From NCBI GenBank assembly GCA_003054695.1, contig QAZA01000016.1:83283-147282 (forward strand): 64,000 nucleotides of DNA, given 5' to 3'. Origin of the DNA: Verrucomicrobia bacterium LW23. GTDB taxonomy: Bacteria > Verrucomicrobiota > Verrucomicrobiia > Methylacidiphilales > UBA1321. This document shows, in pieces, positions 1 to 16,278 of the stretch. The number at the start of each line of letters is the position of its first letter. Position 1 is the first letter of the stretch. A program made the position numbers and the translations under genes. The notes beneath the pieces are model-generated. The model made no database searches and was not told the origin of the DNA. It saw only the letters and a program-made list of their open reading frames with translations.

Positions 1-10
1 CAGCTCCCCT

Positions 11-44
11 GCCCCGCCTTCGCTACCGGAGAGCGGGGCTTTTT
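11..44 (+). terminator. Rho-independent terminator of a gene left of the window
   Basis: A seven-base perfect stem (GCCCCGC at 11-17 with GCGGGGC at 33-39) encloses a 15-base loop and is followed at once by five T residues. This is a standard intrinsic terminator for a plus-strand gene whose body lies outside the window. Confidence 0.75.
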
Positions 45-80
45 CCGGGGATGAGGATGGAGGAGGAAGCGACCCCGCGC

Positions 81-563
81 CTACGTGTGCACCGGCGAGG
101 TCTTCTCGGCGCACTCCCGCGTAATGTAGTCCATAAGCTCTGCGGTCGGCACGCGCACCAGATCGCGCTTGATGTTGCAGACGAGGTTGTTCCTGTGGGA
201 CTTGTCGAGGTCCCCAAGCATCTCCGCCTGAAGGTCCGACGCCGCCGCCAGGCCCCACGTCCGGGGCGTGTATTTATTTAGCCACCCATGAAGCAATTCG
301 ATCAGCTTACGGCTGATGCGCGCCCGCTTCTCCGTCTCCAGCGACGTCCGCTCCGCGATGGAATTCGCCACGCCCGGCGCGGAGTACGAGGGGAAAGCCC
401 CTGCCTGATCCGTATACTGCTCGTCGTACTTGAGGAACGCCTCGCGGATGTCCGCCTGCTCCAGTAACGCCATCCCGTGATGTCGCCCGTCGGCACCGTT
501 TTTAAATTCAAAAGCTTTGATATGGCCGCGATCGACAACAACGAAAAAGGCAGGAGGTTTCAT
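81..563 (-). CDS. Host-attachment (Host_attach-like) family protein
   Basis: A 160-residue protein that resembles the family annotated as required for attachment to host cells, now often grouped with release-factor-like folds. It opens with a beta strand of the type PPAFFVVVDRGHIKAFEF, has a poorly conserved acidic middle, and closes with a segment, KRDLVRVPTAELMDYI, matching the usual family ending in which a lysine-aspartate-leucine run precedes a short C-terminal helix. I chose the ATG at 563 because the family motif begins straight after it; the open frame runs on to 626 without an obvious ribosome site for either start. The biochemical role of the family is not established. It stands alone, with the frameshifted gene at 872 as its divergent neighbour. 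Confidence 0.6.
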   Translation of the reverse strand: MKPPAFFVVVDRGHIKAFEFKNGADGRHHGMALLEQADIREAFLKYDEQYTDQAGAFPSYSAPGVANSIAERTSLETEKRARISRKLIELLHGWLNKYTPRTWGLAAASDLQAEMLGDLDKSHRNNLVCNIKRDLVRVPTAELMDYITRECAEKTSPVHT

Positions 564-871
564 GGGTATTTGAATCTTGAAGTATGGAGAAGCGCGATAA
601 ACAAGAATTACCATTATCGCATACATTACACCACTGGCGCCATTACATCACGATAACGTCCCAGCAGTCGCCCCGCGTCCAACCACCCGCAACGAAGCCG
701 ACGCGCGGGGGACAAGCCAGGGCAGTTTCTCCCGGGGACTCACACCCCGGTCTAAAACAATAAGATACGCCCTGCCCGAGGAATAGCAAACGGCAGCGCC
801 AATCATTAACCCAACCAACTCAATACATGTCTTGAGAAACTCTGTGACACAGCATAATAGGAACTATATCT
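564..871. other. Divergent intergenic region with nested hairpins
   Basis: No convincing gene is present. CCCCGCGTC near 671 can pair with GACGCGCGGGG near 700. A second structure has an outer stem GGGCAG (720-725) with CTGCCC (772-777) around a perfect inner hairpin CCGGGG (732-737) with CCCCGG (745-750). The region must also carry the promoters of the two divergent neighbours. A small structured RNA is possible but unproven. Confidence 0.35.
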
Positions 872-1427
872 ATGTTAACTCTTACTCTCTACGTAATGCT
901 TTCTCACTGCTTCTTCAGTAACGGGTCGTCTGGGTGAGACTCCAGACCAATGCGCAGCTCGCTATGGGACCGCACTGCCCCCTAAGACAAATGGGGGATC
1001 AAAGCCTCCCCACATCGCAACCGAAACAGAAACGAATTCGTACGAAAAGAATGGAGTTCGGATAGAAGCAGCATTTTACGAAGGAAAGTGCGTCAGAACC
1101 ACCTACACCAAACTGACGGACAAGTTTAGCGATGGAGAAAGAGAATTTCTCCTGAATGCCAACAAGGGTGACTCGGACTGGAAAGATGAGCGCGGAGATT
1201 ACCTGCAAAGCGAAGAGAATATTGCCGGAAGGCGCCCGAGGCTGTTGCAACCAGGCAATCTCGTTCCATTCCTCCGGAAAGATAAGCTCGCAAGCGGCAT
1301 CTACCACCCAGCATCGGGTAGCCTGGTCCTGACCGACGTAACGTGGATGAAGGAGAGTCAACAAAGAGCCGAAAAGGCAAAGGAATACCGGGAGAAGAAG
1401 GAAATCGAAAAGCTTAAGGACTTTTAG
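872..1427 (+). pseudogene. Frameshifted small secreted-protein gene
   Basis: From the ATG at 872 the frame encodes a hydrophobic start (MLTLTLYVMLSHCFF) typical of a signal peptide, then meets TGA at 935-937. The next frame is open from 897 to the TAG at 1425-1427 and reads as a plausible protein: GRLGETPDQCAARYG, a segment I recognise from the N-terminus of mature hypothetical secreted or lipoproteins, then about 150 residues ending in a lysine/glutamate-rich helix. That second frame has no ATG, GTG or TTG before 1245, so the intact gene needs a single shift between 897 and 934. An AGGA at 859-862 is suitably placed for the ATG at 872. There is no homopolymer at the shift that would favour slippage. 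It is either a recent pseudogene or a base-call error; function is unknown. Confidence 0.6.
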
Positions 1428-1475
1428 CCCCCTTTATCAACTTCTCAAGGCGGCCGCCCCAGTCACAGGCGAACA

Positions 1476-1519
1476 CAAAAAAGCCGCCAACCCCTCCCCT
1501 TCGGGAAGTGCTGACGGCT
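1476..1519 (-). terminator. Intrinsic terminator of the rpoBC operon
   Basis: Read on the minus strand, AGCCGTCAGCACTTCCC pairs imperfectly with GGGAGGGGTTGGCGGCT and is followed by TTTTTT (A run at 1477-1482 on the plus strand). It lies about 50 bases past the rpoC stop and marks the end of the long tuf to rpoC transcript. Confidence 0.85.
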
Positions 1520-1538
1520 TCTCTGGCGATTTCGCAAG

Positions 1539-1560
1539 GAGCCAGTATATCCTGGCTCCG
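1539..1560. repeat. Perfect hairpin just after rpoC
   Basis: GGAGCCAG and CTGGCTCC form an eight-pair stem with a six-base loop, flanked by TCGC and GCGA that can extend it. It has no T tract, so it probably protects the rpoC 3' end or slows polymerase ahead of the terminator at 1476-1519. Confidence 0.55.
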
Positions 1561-1568
1561 CGAGGCAA

Positions 1569-5750
<4,182 letters not shown>

Positions 5751-5872
5751 GTATAAAACCTTAAGGGACAGGGAATTGGGAAAACTGCGGGGCGCGGCTG
5801 CAAAGCAACGGGGCCGGTCGACTCACTGCCCGTTACGGGGAGAACGGCAGGGAATCAGGCGACGTAGCAATA

Positions 5873-5901
5873 ACTATACCGCGTGTGTCAAGATCGTGCA
5901 A
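5873..5901 (-). promoter_or_regulatory. Candidate internal promoter for rpoC
   Basis: On the minus strand TTGCAC (5901-5896) lies exactly 17 bases before TATAGT (5878-5873), giving a close match to a sigma-70 -10 box and a weak -35. A second TTGACA overlaps the spacer. Initiation would fall about 110 bases before the rpoC start codon. It could allow rpoC to be expressed partly apart from rpoB. Confidence 0.4.
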
Positions 5902-5922
5902 TAAAATGACGACGCAAAGTTC

Positions 5923-5953
5923 CCCGGCCTGGATCCTAGCGGTCCAGGTCGGG
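5923..5953. repeat. Eleven-pair hairpin in the rpoB-rpoC spacer
   Basis: CCCGGCCTGGA at 5923-5933 pairs with TCCAGGTCGGG at 5943-5953, allowing one G-T, around a nine-base loop. A 12-base perfect palindrome CGCCACGTGGCG lies beside it at 5962-5973, directly after the rpoB stop. No T tract follows, so processing or attenuation is more likely than full termination. Confidence 0.55.
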
Positions 5954-5991
5954 AAACCTCGCGCCACGTGGCGGGGGATGTAGCGCCGGGA

Positions 5992-9909
<3,918 letters not shown>

Positions 9910-9960
9910 AGTTTCTGAGGTGGGTGTGTCGGGAGGAGGAGATCCGTGCGGGTGTCGTCA

Positions 9961-10000
9961 CGACGAAAGGACCCCCCGCCCGAACACGGGAGATCCCTTC
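9961..10000 (-). promoter_or_regulatory. rplL-rpoB spacer hairpin, possible attenuator
   Basis: ACGAAAGGA (9961-9969) pairs with TCCCTTCGT (9992-10000), with one G-T, and a smaller CCCG/CGGG hairpin sits in the loop. In enterobacteria the same spacer holds an attenuator and an RNase III site that lower polymerase relative to ribosomal protein output; a like role here is inferred from position. Confidence 0.45.
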
Positions 10001-10020
10001 GTGAATGATATTTGCGCTGA

Positions 10021-10042
10021 AAGTAAGTGTTGAAACTTACTT
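10021..10042 (-). repeat. Hairpin overlapping the rplL stop codon
   Basis: AAGTAAGT (10021-10028) and ACTTACTT (10035-10042) are perfect inverted copies separated by six bases. The rplL stop codon lies inside the right arm, so ribosomes finishing rplL would open it. Confidence 0.55.
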
Positions 10043-10426
10043 GATATCCACTTTACCGCCAGCCGCTTCAATCTTTTTCTTGATTTCTTCGGCTTCTTCC
10101 TTGGTAACGCCTTCCTTGATGGGCTTGGGCGCACCTTCAACCAGAGCCTTGGCTTCAGCCAGGCCCAGGCCGGAGACGGCGGCGCGGACTTCCTTAATGA
10201 TGTTGATCTTCTTCGTCGCGTCGATCGAGGAAAGGATCACGTCGAAGGAGGTCTTCTCCTCAACAGGGGCGGCGGCGGCAGCGGCGGGAGCGGCGCCGGC
10301 AGCGGCGACGGCCACGGGAGCGGCGGCGGAGACGCCCCACTTCTCTTCGAGAGCCTTGACCAGAGCGGTCGACTCGAGGAGGGTGAGGGAAGAGAGGGAC
10401 TCAACGAGAGCGTTGATATCGGCCAT
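10037..10426 (-). CDS. rplL: 50S ribosomal protein L7/L12
   Basis: A 129-residue stalk protein. The N-terminal dimerisation helices ([20 protein letters not shown]) are followed by a flexible alanine-proline hinge at about residues 33-55 and the conserved C-terminal factor-binding domain containing [21 protein letters not shown]. It binds elongation and initiation factors at the ribosome stalk together with L10, encoded next upstream. The ATG at 10426 is the only sensible start. Stop codon and following hairpin overlap. Confidence 0.98.
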   Translation of the reverse strand: MADINALVESLSSLTLLESTALVKALEEKWGVSAAAPVAVAAAGAAPAAAAAAPVEEKTSFDVILSSIDATKKINIIKEVRAAVSGLGLAEAKALVEGAPKPIKEGVTKEEAEEIKKKIEAAGGKVDIK

Positions 10427-10551
10427 TGTAGTAGTGTGTTGGATGTAAGGTTACCTTCCCCTAGTGCACGACACCCGTCATGCAATTAACCTCGAAGGGC
10501 TTCAAGGCTAGATGGAAAGTGGGATTGCCCTTGATTTTGCCGCCGGGTTCC

Positions 10552-10578
10552 GCCGGCCTTCCCGAGGGAGAAGCCGGC
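10552..10578 (-). promoter_or_regulatory. Hairpin in the rplJ-rplL spacer
   Basis: Two self-complementary GCCGGC blocks (10552-10557 and 10573-10578) pair across a 15-base loop. A competing shorter stem can form between about 10539 and 10557, so the leader has two mutually exclusive folds, an arrangement suited to tuning L7/L12 synthesis relative to L10. Function is inferred. Confidence 0.35.
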
Positions 10579-10618
10579 TTCCGCCAGCGACGAAAGTATG
10601 GTGTTGCGCGGGAAGTGC

Positions 10619-11164
10619 TTAGGCCGCAGCCGGGGCTTCTTCCGCAGCAGGCGCGCCTTCCGCGTCGGCCTTGGCCTGGATAACACGGGCCAGCTGAGAA
10701 GCGGGCGTGTTGAGCAGGCGGACCAGCTGGCTGGCGGGCGTGTTGATGAGGCCCAGGAGCTTGCCGCGAACGACCTCGATGGAGGGCAGTTCGGCGATCT
10801 CCAGGATGGAGTCGGCAGGCAGGAGGTCCTTGCCCACGACGCCGCCCTTGATGACCGGCTTCTGGAATTCCTTGGCGAAAGTCTTGAGAACCTTGGCGGC
10901 GGCGGCGACGTCCTTGTCGCCAATGACGACGGCCGTCTGGCCCTTCAGGTACTCCTCGGCATCCGGCAGGCCGCTGGCGATAATGGCGCGGCGAAGAAGC
11001 GTGTTCTTGACGACGCGGTACTCGGCCTTCACTTCGGAAAGGCGATCGCGCAGCGTGTTGAAGCCGGGGACGCGCAGGCCGGTGTAGTCGGTGATCAGCA
11101 CAAAGGGGCTGTTCGTGACCTTAACCTTCAGCTCGTCAACGATAGTGTTTTTCTCTGGACGCAT
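10619..11164 (-). CDS. rplJ: 50S ribosomal protein L10
   Basis: A 181-residue L10. It starts MRPEKNTIVDELKVKV, contains TDYTGLRVPGFNTLRDRL in the rRNA-binding globular domain and ends in helical segments for L7/L12 dimers. The C-terminal region contains an odd direct repeat, QLVRLLNTPASQLARV, where LLNTPASQL and LINTPASQL recur, which may indicate an extra L12-binding turn. An alanine-glutamate tail closes it. It is 31 bases downstream of rplA and is normally autoregulated with rplL through its leader RNA. Confidence 0.98.
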   Translation of the reverse strand: MRPEKNTIVDELKVKVTNSPFVLITDYTGLRVPGFNTLRDRLSEVKAEYRVVKNTLLRRAIIASGLPDAEEYLKGQTAVVIGDKDVAAAAKVLKTFAKEFQKPVIKGGVVGKDLLPADSILEIAELPSIEVVRGKLLGLINTPASQLVRLLNTPASQLARVIQAKADAEGAPAAEEAPAAA

Positions 11165-11195
11165 GTTGTCTCCTTAAATGGTTCAGTTAGTGGGG

Positions 11196-11897
11196 TCAGG
11201 CCGACAGGAACGAGGAGACGTCCAGCTTCAGGCCGGGCGAGAACGTCGAGGCCAGGGTGGCCGAGTGAATGTACTTGCCGCGAGCGGTGGAAGGCTTGCT
11301 GCGAAGCACGGCGTCGATGACGGCCTTGGTGTTGTCCGCAATCGCCTCGGGGGCAAAGGAGAGCTTGCCGCACACCACGTGCAGGTTCGCGCCCTTGTCC
11401 ACCTTAAACTCCACGCGACCGGCTTTGCACTCCTTGACAGCCTTGCCGGTGTCTTCGGTTACGGTGCCGATCTTGGGGTTGGGCATCAGGCCGCGCGGTC
11501 CGAGGATCTTACCGAGCTTACGCACTTCCTGCATCGCACCGGGGGTCGCGATGACGACGTCGAACGCCTGGAAACCCTCCTGCACCTGCTTGATGAGGTC
11601 CTCAAAACCGACGTACTCGGCGCCCGCGCTCTTGGCGGCCTCAGCCGCGGCGCCCTGGGCAAATACGAGAACGCGGACCGCCTTGCCGGAACCGTGCGGG
11701 AGAGCCACGGTGCCGCGGACCATCTGATCGCTCTGACGGGGATCCACGCCGAGGTGGAACGCGATGTCGAGAGTCTGATCGGACTTGGTGGGGGGGATCT
11801 GCTTCAGGAGCGCGATGGCGTCCTGGAGGCTGTACTGACGCTTTTTGTCGACGAGCTTTTCGGCGGCGACGTAGCGTTTGCTGCGTTTGGCTGGCAT
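11196..11897 (-). CDS. rplA: 50S ribosomal protein L1
   Basis: A 233-residue L1 stalk protein with the usual two-domain pattern: an N-terminal basic start (MPAKRSKRYVAAEKLV), the central LGKILGPRGLMPNPKIGTV signature and a C-terminal VDKGANLHVVCGKLSF block. It binds 23S rRNA near the E site and in many bacteria represses translation of the rplK-rplA messenger. It follows rplK by about 150 bases. Confidence 0.98.
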   Translation of the reverse strand: MPAKRSKRYVAAEKLVDKKRQYSLQDAIALLKQIPPTKSDQTLDIAFHLGVDPRQSDQMVRGTVALPHGSGKAVRVLVFAQGAAAEAAKSAGAEYVGFEDLIKQVQEGFQAFDVVIATPGAMQEVRKLGKILGPRGLMPNPKIGTVTEDTGKAVKECKAGRVEFKVDKGANLHVVCGKLSFAPEAIADNTKAVIDAVLRSKPSTARGKYIHSATLASTFSPGLKLDVSSFLSA

Positions 11898-12049
11898 GGG
11901 ATGAATCCTTGGGTGGTGCGAGCGAGTCCTGCGGGTGGTTGGATGTGGTTTCTATCAAACCCTGCCCCGGCCTCTCCCACGGTTAAGCTGCGGTTAACTG
12001 ATGCTGGCGAATGTGCGGAAAGCGCTGAGGATGTGGACGTTGCGTGAGC

Positions 12050-12475
12050 TTAGTCCACAATCTCAATACCGGCCTGGCGGGCGGTGCCTGCAATCACGCG
12101 GAAAGCGGCTTCGTCCGACTTGGCGTTGAGATCCTTGCGCTTGAGCTTGACGATCTCCATGACCTGCTTCTTGGTCACCTTGCCCACCTTGCTGCGGTTA
12201 GGCTCTTTGGAGCCGCTCGCAATGCCGGCGGCCTTCTTGAGAAGGATGGCGGCGGGGGGGGACTTGGTGATGAAGGTGAAGGTCTTGTCTTTGTAGACCG
12301 TGATGACGACAGGCAGGATGTTGCCCGCGTCCTTCTGCGTGGCCGCGTTGAACTCTTTGCAGAATGCCATGATGTTGACACCCTGCTGACCGAGCGCAGG
12401 ACCCACGGGGGGAGCAGGATTGGCCTGTCCCGCGGGGATCTGCAAGCGGACTATACCGACGACTTCTTTTGCCAT
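12050..12475 (-). CDS. rplK: 50S ribosomal protein L11
   Basis: A 141-residue L11, standard length. It has the proline-rich N-terminal linker ([20 protein letters not shown]) that contacts release and elongation factors and a C-terminal rRNA-binding domain with the [16 protein letters not shown] segment. The start [16 protein letters not shown] is canonical. Gene order nusG-rplK-rplA is as in most bacteria. Confidence 0.98.
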   Translation of the reverse strand: MAKEVVGIVRLQIPAGQANPAPPVGPALGQQGVNIMAFCKEFNAATQKDAGNILPVVITVYKDKTFTFITKSPPAAILLKKAAGIASGSKEPNRSKVGKVTKKQVMEIVKLKRKDLNAKSDEAAFRVIAGTARQAGIEIVD

Positions 12476-12634
12476 TGTTGTGGAAAAGGTGAATGTTACT
12501 GGGTTGCTCTGACTTTACGTATTTCGCACAGCCGGGGACGGTACCTGGCGGCGAAAAAGTGTTGGATTATAAGGGGCGGCCCGCTGCCGTAACGGCGTGA
12601 GGCTTGCTAGTGCATGTAATGTGTGGCGAGAAGT

Positions 12635-13234
12635 TTACGTCTTTTCCACCTGCCAGAATTCGAGTTCGACAGGCATCGCGCGGCCGAACATCGAAACGGA
12701 AACCTTGAGTTTGCCACGCTCGGCGTCGATCTCGTCCACGACACCTTCCTGGCCCTGGAACGGGCCGTCGCCGACTTTGACCTTGTCGCCCAGCGCAAAT
12801 TCGATCTTGGGGCTGACTTTTTCTTCGCGTTCGCGCGCCTGGCCCAGCATCGCTTCCACTTCGGCATCGCGCATCGGGATGGGATTTTCCCCGTCGGCAA
12901 AGCCGATGACGCCGTTGGTTTCGCGGACGAAATACCAGGTGCGGTTCACGATCTTCTTGTCGAGATCATGCAAAATCATGTGAGCGAAGACGTAGCCCGG
13001 AAACAGTTTGCGCTCGGACTCAATCTTTTTACCGCGCTTCACTTCGGAGACGCGCTCGACGGGAATGACGACATCTTTAATGAGGTCGCCCATTTCCTCC
13101 GCCTTGATGCGGCGCTCAATGTTGTCCTTCACCTTCTTTTCCTGGCCGGAAAGCACATGAAGGGCATACCAGCGCGCGGGCGGCGGCTCCATGCCGACGG
13201 TTTCGCTGTTGCCAAAAGGTGAGGAATCTACCAT
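12635..13234 (-). CDS. nusG: Transcription termination/antitermination factor NusG
   Basis: NusG binds the RNA polymerase clamp and links it to Rho or the ribosome. The NGN domain begins at WYALHVLSGQEKKVKDNI and includes FPGYVFAHM and the VRETNGVIGF loop; the KOW domain follows (FALGDKVKVGDGPFQGQEG). The frame stays open upstream to 13342, but that part is unlike NusG and lacks a ribosome site. I use the ATG at 13234 (199 residues); the ATG at 13192 is equally possible because it lies just before the domain. A short serine-rich extension before the NGN domain is therefore uncertain. It lies between secE and rplK in the conserved order. Confidence 0.95.
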   Translation of the reverse strand: MVDSSPFGNSETVGMEPPPARWYALHVLSGQEKKVKDNIERRIKAEEMGDLIKDVVIPVERVSEVKRGKKIESERKLFPGYVFAHMILHDLDKKIVNRTWYFVRETNGVIGFADGENPIPMRDAEVEAMLGQAREREEKVSPKIEFALGDKVKVGDGPFQGQEGVVDEIDAERGKLKVSVSMFGRAMPVELEFWQVEKT

Positions 13235-13388
13235 ATCAGTGAAGGAGTTTTCGGCCGAAAAAGTGAGAGGAATAAGCGATGCGGTGCGAGTGATGTCGCC
13301 CGCGGCGAATGCGGCGGCGGCCGGGCCCTGACGCGGTATCAACGCGCCTGGGGCCGGGCCGCCAGCGGGAAAGGGATAAGCTGTAAGC

Positions 13389-13688
13389 TTAGTGATAGCG
13401 CGTGAGCAGGCCGACGATCGTCATGAGCACAAGGTCCATGCCCGTAACGTACGCGGCCAGCAGGAGCGTGGAGACAACCACCATGACGGTTGAGTCGCGC
13501 AGCTCCTTATATTTTTTCATCCCCTTTTGGGTGGGGTCCCACGGCCAGTTGCACTTGTTCAGCTCTTCCCACACCTCTTTGTTGAACTTGCGCAGCTGGG
13601 TGCCGTAGCGCAGCCACACAAAGGCGCAGACCACAATGGAGGTGACCAGGAAGATGAAAGTTCCGAAGTTTGCGTTGATCCAGGCCAT
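13389..13688 (-). CDS. secE: Preprotein translocase subunit SecE
   Basis: A 99-residue SecE. Unlike the shortest single-span forms it has an extra N-terminal membrane helix (about residues 9-26), then the amphipathic helix with the conserved WPWDPTQK stretch (SecE normally shows WPxxxE here) and the essential C-terminal membrane helix (about residues 68-95). It holds SecY in the Sec channel. The gene follows tRNA-Trp and precedes nusG, the normal arrangement. Confidence 0.96.
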   Translation of the reverse strand: MAWINANFGTFIFLVTSIVVCAFVWLRYGTQLRKFNKEVWEELNKCNWPWDPTQKGMKKYKELRDSTVMVVVSTLLLAAYVTGMDLVLMTIVGLLTRYH

Positions 13689-13768
13689 GAATTTTGAAAA
13701 TGGAAAACACCCGGCTCGCCAAATGCATAATCAGCGAACTGAGCGTAGGAAGAAAGTGAAGGAGGAAG

Positions 13769-13841
<73 letters not shown>

Positions 13842-14006
13842 ATTATCCTGAATCCTGAAGTCTTCAGCAGAAAGAATCGCACGATTTTTGCAATCCTGCA
13901 ACGTTCTCCGCTACTGACTTGCAAGCCTGCCCCCGGGTTTTTGGACCCTGCGGGGCAGGCATGCGCTTACTGCGTAGAGAGTATATCGCTGTTTCCAGCG
14001 AAAAAA

Positions 14007-15191
14007 TTACTCAATGATTTCGGCCACGCGACCGGCACCAACGGTGCGGCCACCTTCGCGAATGGCGAAGCGGAGGGACTTTTCCATTGCGATCGGGGAG
14101 TGGAGTTCCACTTCGATCTCGACGTTGTCGCCAGGCATAACCATTTCGACACCTTCCTTGAGCGTAACGTTGCCCGTTACGTCGGTGGTGCGGAAGTAGA
14201 ACTGCGGGCGGTAACCCTTGAAGAACGGCGTGTGACGGCCACCTTCGTCCTTGCTCAGGACGTAGACCTGGGCCTTGAACTTCTTGTGGGGCTTCACGGA
14301 GCCGGGCTTCACGATAACCTGACCGCGCTCGAGGTCGTCCTTCTTGACGCCGCGCATCAGAACACCAACGTTGTCGCCGGCTTCCGCGAAATCGAGGAGC
14401 TTGCGGAACATTTCGATGTCCGTAACGGTCGTCTTGACGGTCGGCTTCAGGCCTACGATCTCAACTTCTTCCATCTTCTTGAGGACGCCACGTTCCACAC
14501 GGCCGGTGGCGACAGTGCCGCGACCTTCAATGTTGAACACGTCTTCCACGGGCATCAGGAAGGGCTGATCCTTCGGACGATCGGGAATCGGGATGTAGCT
14601 GTCCACCGCGTCCATGAGGTTGTTGATTTCCTTCTCGTACTCGGCGTCGCCTTCCAGCGCACGGAGGGCGGAGCCCTTGACGATCGGAATCGCGTCGCCG
14701 GGGAAGTCGTAGCTGGAGAGCAGCTCACGCACTTCGAGCTCGACGAGCTCCAGGAGTTCCTTATCGTCGACCATGTCGACCTTGTTCAGGAACACCACGA
14801 GGGCGGGAACGCCAACCTGACGAGCGAGCAGGATGTGCTCACGGGTCTGAGGCATCGGGCCGTCGGCGGCGGACACAACGAGGATAGCGCCGTCCATCTG
14901 CGCCGCGCCGGTGATCATGTTCTTCACATAGTCGGCGTGACCGGGACAGTCAACGTGGGCGTAGTGACGCTTGTCGGTCTGATACTCAACGTGGGCGGTG
15001 TTGATGGTGATGCCGCGCTCCTTTTCTTCCGGAGCAGCGTCGATCTGATCGTAGGCCTTCTTCTCTGCCAGGCCCTTCTTCGCCAGATAGGACGTGATGG
15101 CAGCGGTTAGGGTCGTCTTACCGTGGTCGACGTGACCAATGGTGCCAATGTTGACGTGCGGCTTATCTCTTTTGAATGCTTCCTTAGCCAT
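14007..15191 (-). CDS. tuf: Elongation factor Tu
   Basis: A 394-residue EF-Tu that brings aminoacyl-tRNA to the ribosome. GTPase motifs are all present: GHVDHGKTT (P loop), the switch-[22 protein letters not shown], and NKVD for guanine recognition. Domains II and III follow, ending [11 protein letters not shown]. The ATG at 15191 has a GAGGAG ribosome site seven bases upstream; the longer open frame to 15377 runs into tRNA-Thr and is not used. Only one tuf copy is in the window. tRNA genes lie on both sides. Confidence 0.99.
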   Translation of the reverse strand: MAKEAFKRDKPHVNIGTIGHVDHGKTTLTAAITSYLAKKGLAEKKAYDQIDAAPEEKERGITINTAHVEYQTDKRHYAHVDCPGHADYVKNMITGAAQMDGAILVVSAADGPMPQTREHILLARQVGVPALVVFLNKVDMVDDKELLELVELEVRELLSSYDFPGDAIPIVKGSALRALEGDAEYEKEINNLMDAVDSYIPIPDRPKDQPFLMPVEDVFNIEGRGTVATGRVERGVLKKMEEVEIVGLKPTVKTTVTDIEMFRKLLDFAEAGDNVGVLMRGVKKDDLERGQVIVKPGSVKPHKKFKAQVYVLSKDEGGRHTPFFKGYRPQFYFRTTDVTGNVTLKEGVEMVMPGDNVEIEVELHSPIAMEKSLRFAIREGGRTVGAGRVAEIIE

Positions 15192-15335
15192 CCTGATGCT
15201 CCTCAATATTCCGGGGGTTGCGCCGGAAGTAAATCGTAATAGGTTTAATTTCCTCCATGCATTTCGCAACAGACGCCGGACCGCGATCCGCGGCCCTTGA
15301 CGGCGCTGCCACGTCGGGCTTTGTTGAAAAGAGGG

Positions 15336-15408
15336 AGCCCACAACCGGGCTTGAACCGGTGACCTCATCCTTACCAAGGATGTGCTCTACCAACTGAGCT
15401 ATGTGGGC
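15336..15408 (-). tRNA. tRNA-Thr (anticodon GGT)
   Basis: The minus strand gives acceptor GCCCACA with TGTGGGC, D loop AGTTGGTAGA, anticodon stem ATCCT/AGGAT with loop reading GGT, and T arm ACCGGTTCAAGCCCGGT. It immediately precedes tuf, as in many bacteria where tRNA genes lead the tuf operon. No CCA is encoded. Confidence 0.96.
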
Positions 15409-15951
15409 GTTTCTCTCGTCGTCAAAACCGGGCGCAGCGGCAGGGGCGCAGCACCCAGATCCTTGAGTTTTTCGTTATCCTTTTGCACCGCAAACCCGAA
15501 AGTTTCCGATAAAAAAGGCAAAAAACCCGCGCCTGAATTTCAACCCGTTTGAAGTCACAAATTCAGGGTGGGACCTACGAAATGTTCGCCAAGAGTATCA
15601 AGATGGCTGCCAGTGTCAATCGATTTTGCAAAGAAATTTGTGCGATTCTTTGCGAAACCCTCCCCCGCCCCTCGGGGAACGGCACTTTTTGCCTCTCTCC
15701 CTTGAGGCTGTCGACATTTCCGCTGCATCCCCTTGGCGAAACTTTCCGTCCTTGGCGATACTATCTTCCTTGGAGTTACGGACCTTCAGATAACATCGCC
15801 AAGGGCGGAAAGTTTCGCCAAGGGGATGCTTCCACGATGTTCAACCTTCCTTACGTCCCCCTAGAGCGAGACATTCTCCTCCGTGCTGCAGTACGGCATA
15901 TAAGCCTCTAAGCAGAGGAAAAAGGAGGAGGAGGCCAAATGTCGACAGCCT
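15409..15951. other. 543-base intergenic region upstream of tRNA-Thr
   Basis: No gene is supported. It holds the promoter region of the tRNA-tuf-rpo cluster (not securely located), a possible minus-strand terminator at 15518-15567, and a large nested palindrome at 15704-15952, listed separately. Confidence 0.5.
15518..15567 (-). terminator. Possible terminator of the zinc-ribbon/kinase operon
   Basis: On the minus strand CCTGAATTT pairs perfectly with AAATTCAGG over an 18-base loop; the T-rich run TTTTTT follows after a six-base GC stretch. The gap between stem and T run weakens the call. Confidence 0.4.
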
Positions 15952-15952
15952 C
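15704..15952. repeat. Nested palindromic element with 16-bp terminal inverted repeats
   Basis: GAGGCTGTCGACATTT (15704-15719) recurs as an exact inverted copy at 15937-15952, overlapping the stop codon of the next gene. Inside it, 42-base arms at 15725-15766 and 15788-15829 match as inverted copies at about 38 of 42 positions and contain the CTTGGCGAAACTTTCC core seen again at 56729. The layout resembles a small non-coding mobile element or a bacterial palindromic repeat. Confidence 0.7.
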
Positions 15953-16278
15953 TAGTAGATACGCCAGGCCCCGTACGAGAGCCACAGCACATAAAAAAAG
16001 ATCGCAATCAGCACCACCGCCGTAATGACCCACATGGGGTGCAGCTGCTGCTTCTTCGGCACGCCGCCGTCTTTGCCATCGCCAAACTCGTTGTCCCGAA
16101 AGTCGTCGTAGTTGAAGGGTGCGTCGCCCGCTTCCGCATAGTCATCCGCCTCGTCCAGCCAGCCGGTATTTTCGTCGGAACCACAATAGGGACAAGCCTT
16201 TGCGCCGCGCGGCACGTCCTCGCCGCACTGCGGGCAATCGCCGGGCGGGCGGAAGCTGGAGCGCCGTTTTGTGCTCAT
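15952..16278 (-). CDS. Zinc-ribbon, single-span membrane protein
   Basis: A 108-residue protein. Two CxxC pairs near the N-terminus ([19 protein letters not shown], residues about 15-33) form a small zinc ribbon. An acidic linker rich in aspartate, including a [15 protein letters not shown] stretch, follows, and the C-terminus is one membrane helix (about residues 82-101). The ribbon would face the cytoplasm. Its ATG overlaps the stop codon of the sensor kinase upstream in a four-base ATGA, so the two are translationally coupled. It may be an accessory of that kinase. Function is otherwise unknown; similar small zinc-ribbon proteins are common hypothetical genes. Confidence 0.85.
   Translation of the reverse strand: MSTKRRSSFRPPGDCPQCGEDVPRGAKACPYCGSDENTGWLDEADDYAEAGDAPFNYDDFRDNEFGDGKDGGVPKKQQLHPMWVITAVVLIAIFFYVLWLSYGAWRIY

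Noticed and set aside
999..1364. 121-codon minus-strand frame
   Set aside because: Opposite the frameshifted secreted-protein gene, whose frame makes better protein sense.
15192..15377. N-terminal extension of EF-Tu
   Set aside because: It would run through tRNA-Thr; the inner ATG has a strong ribosome site and the canonical N-terminus.
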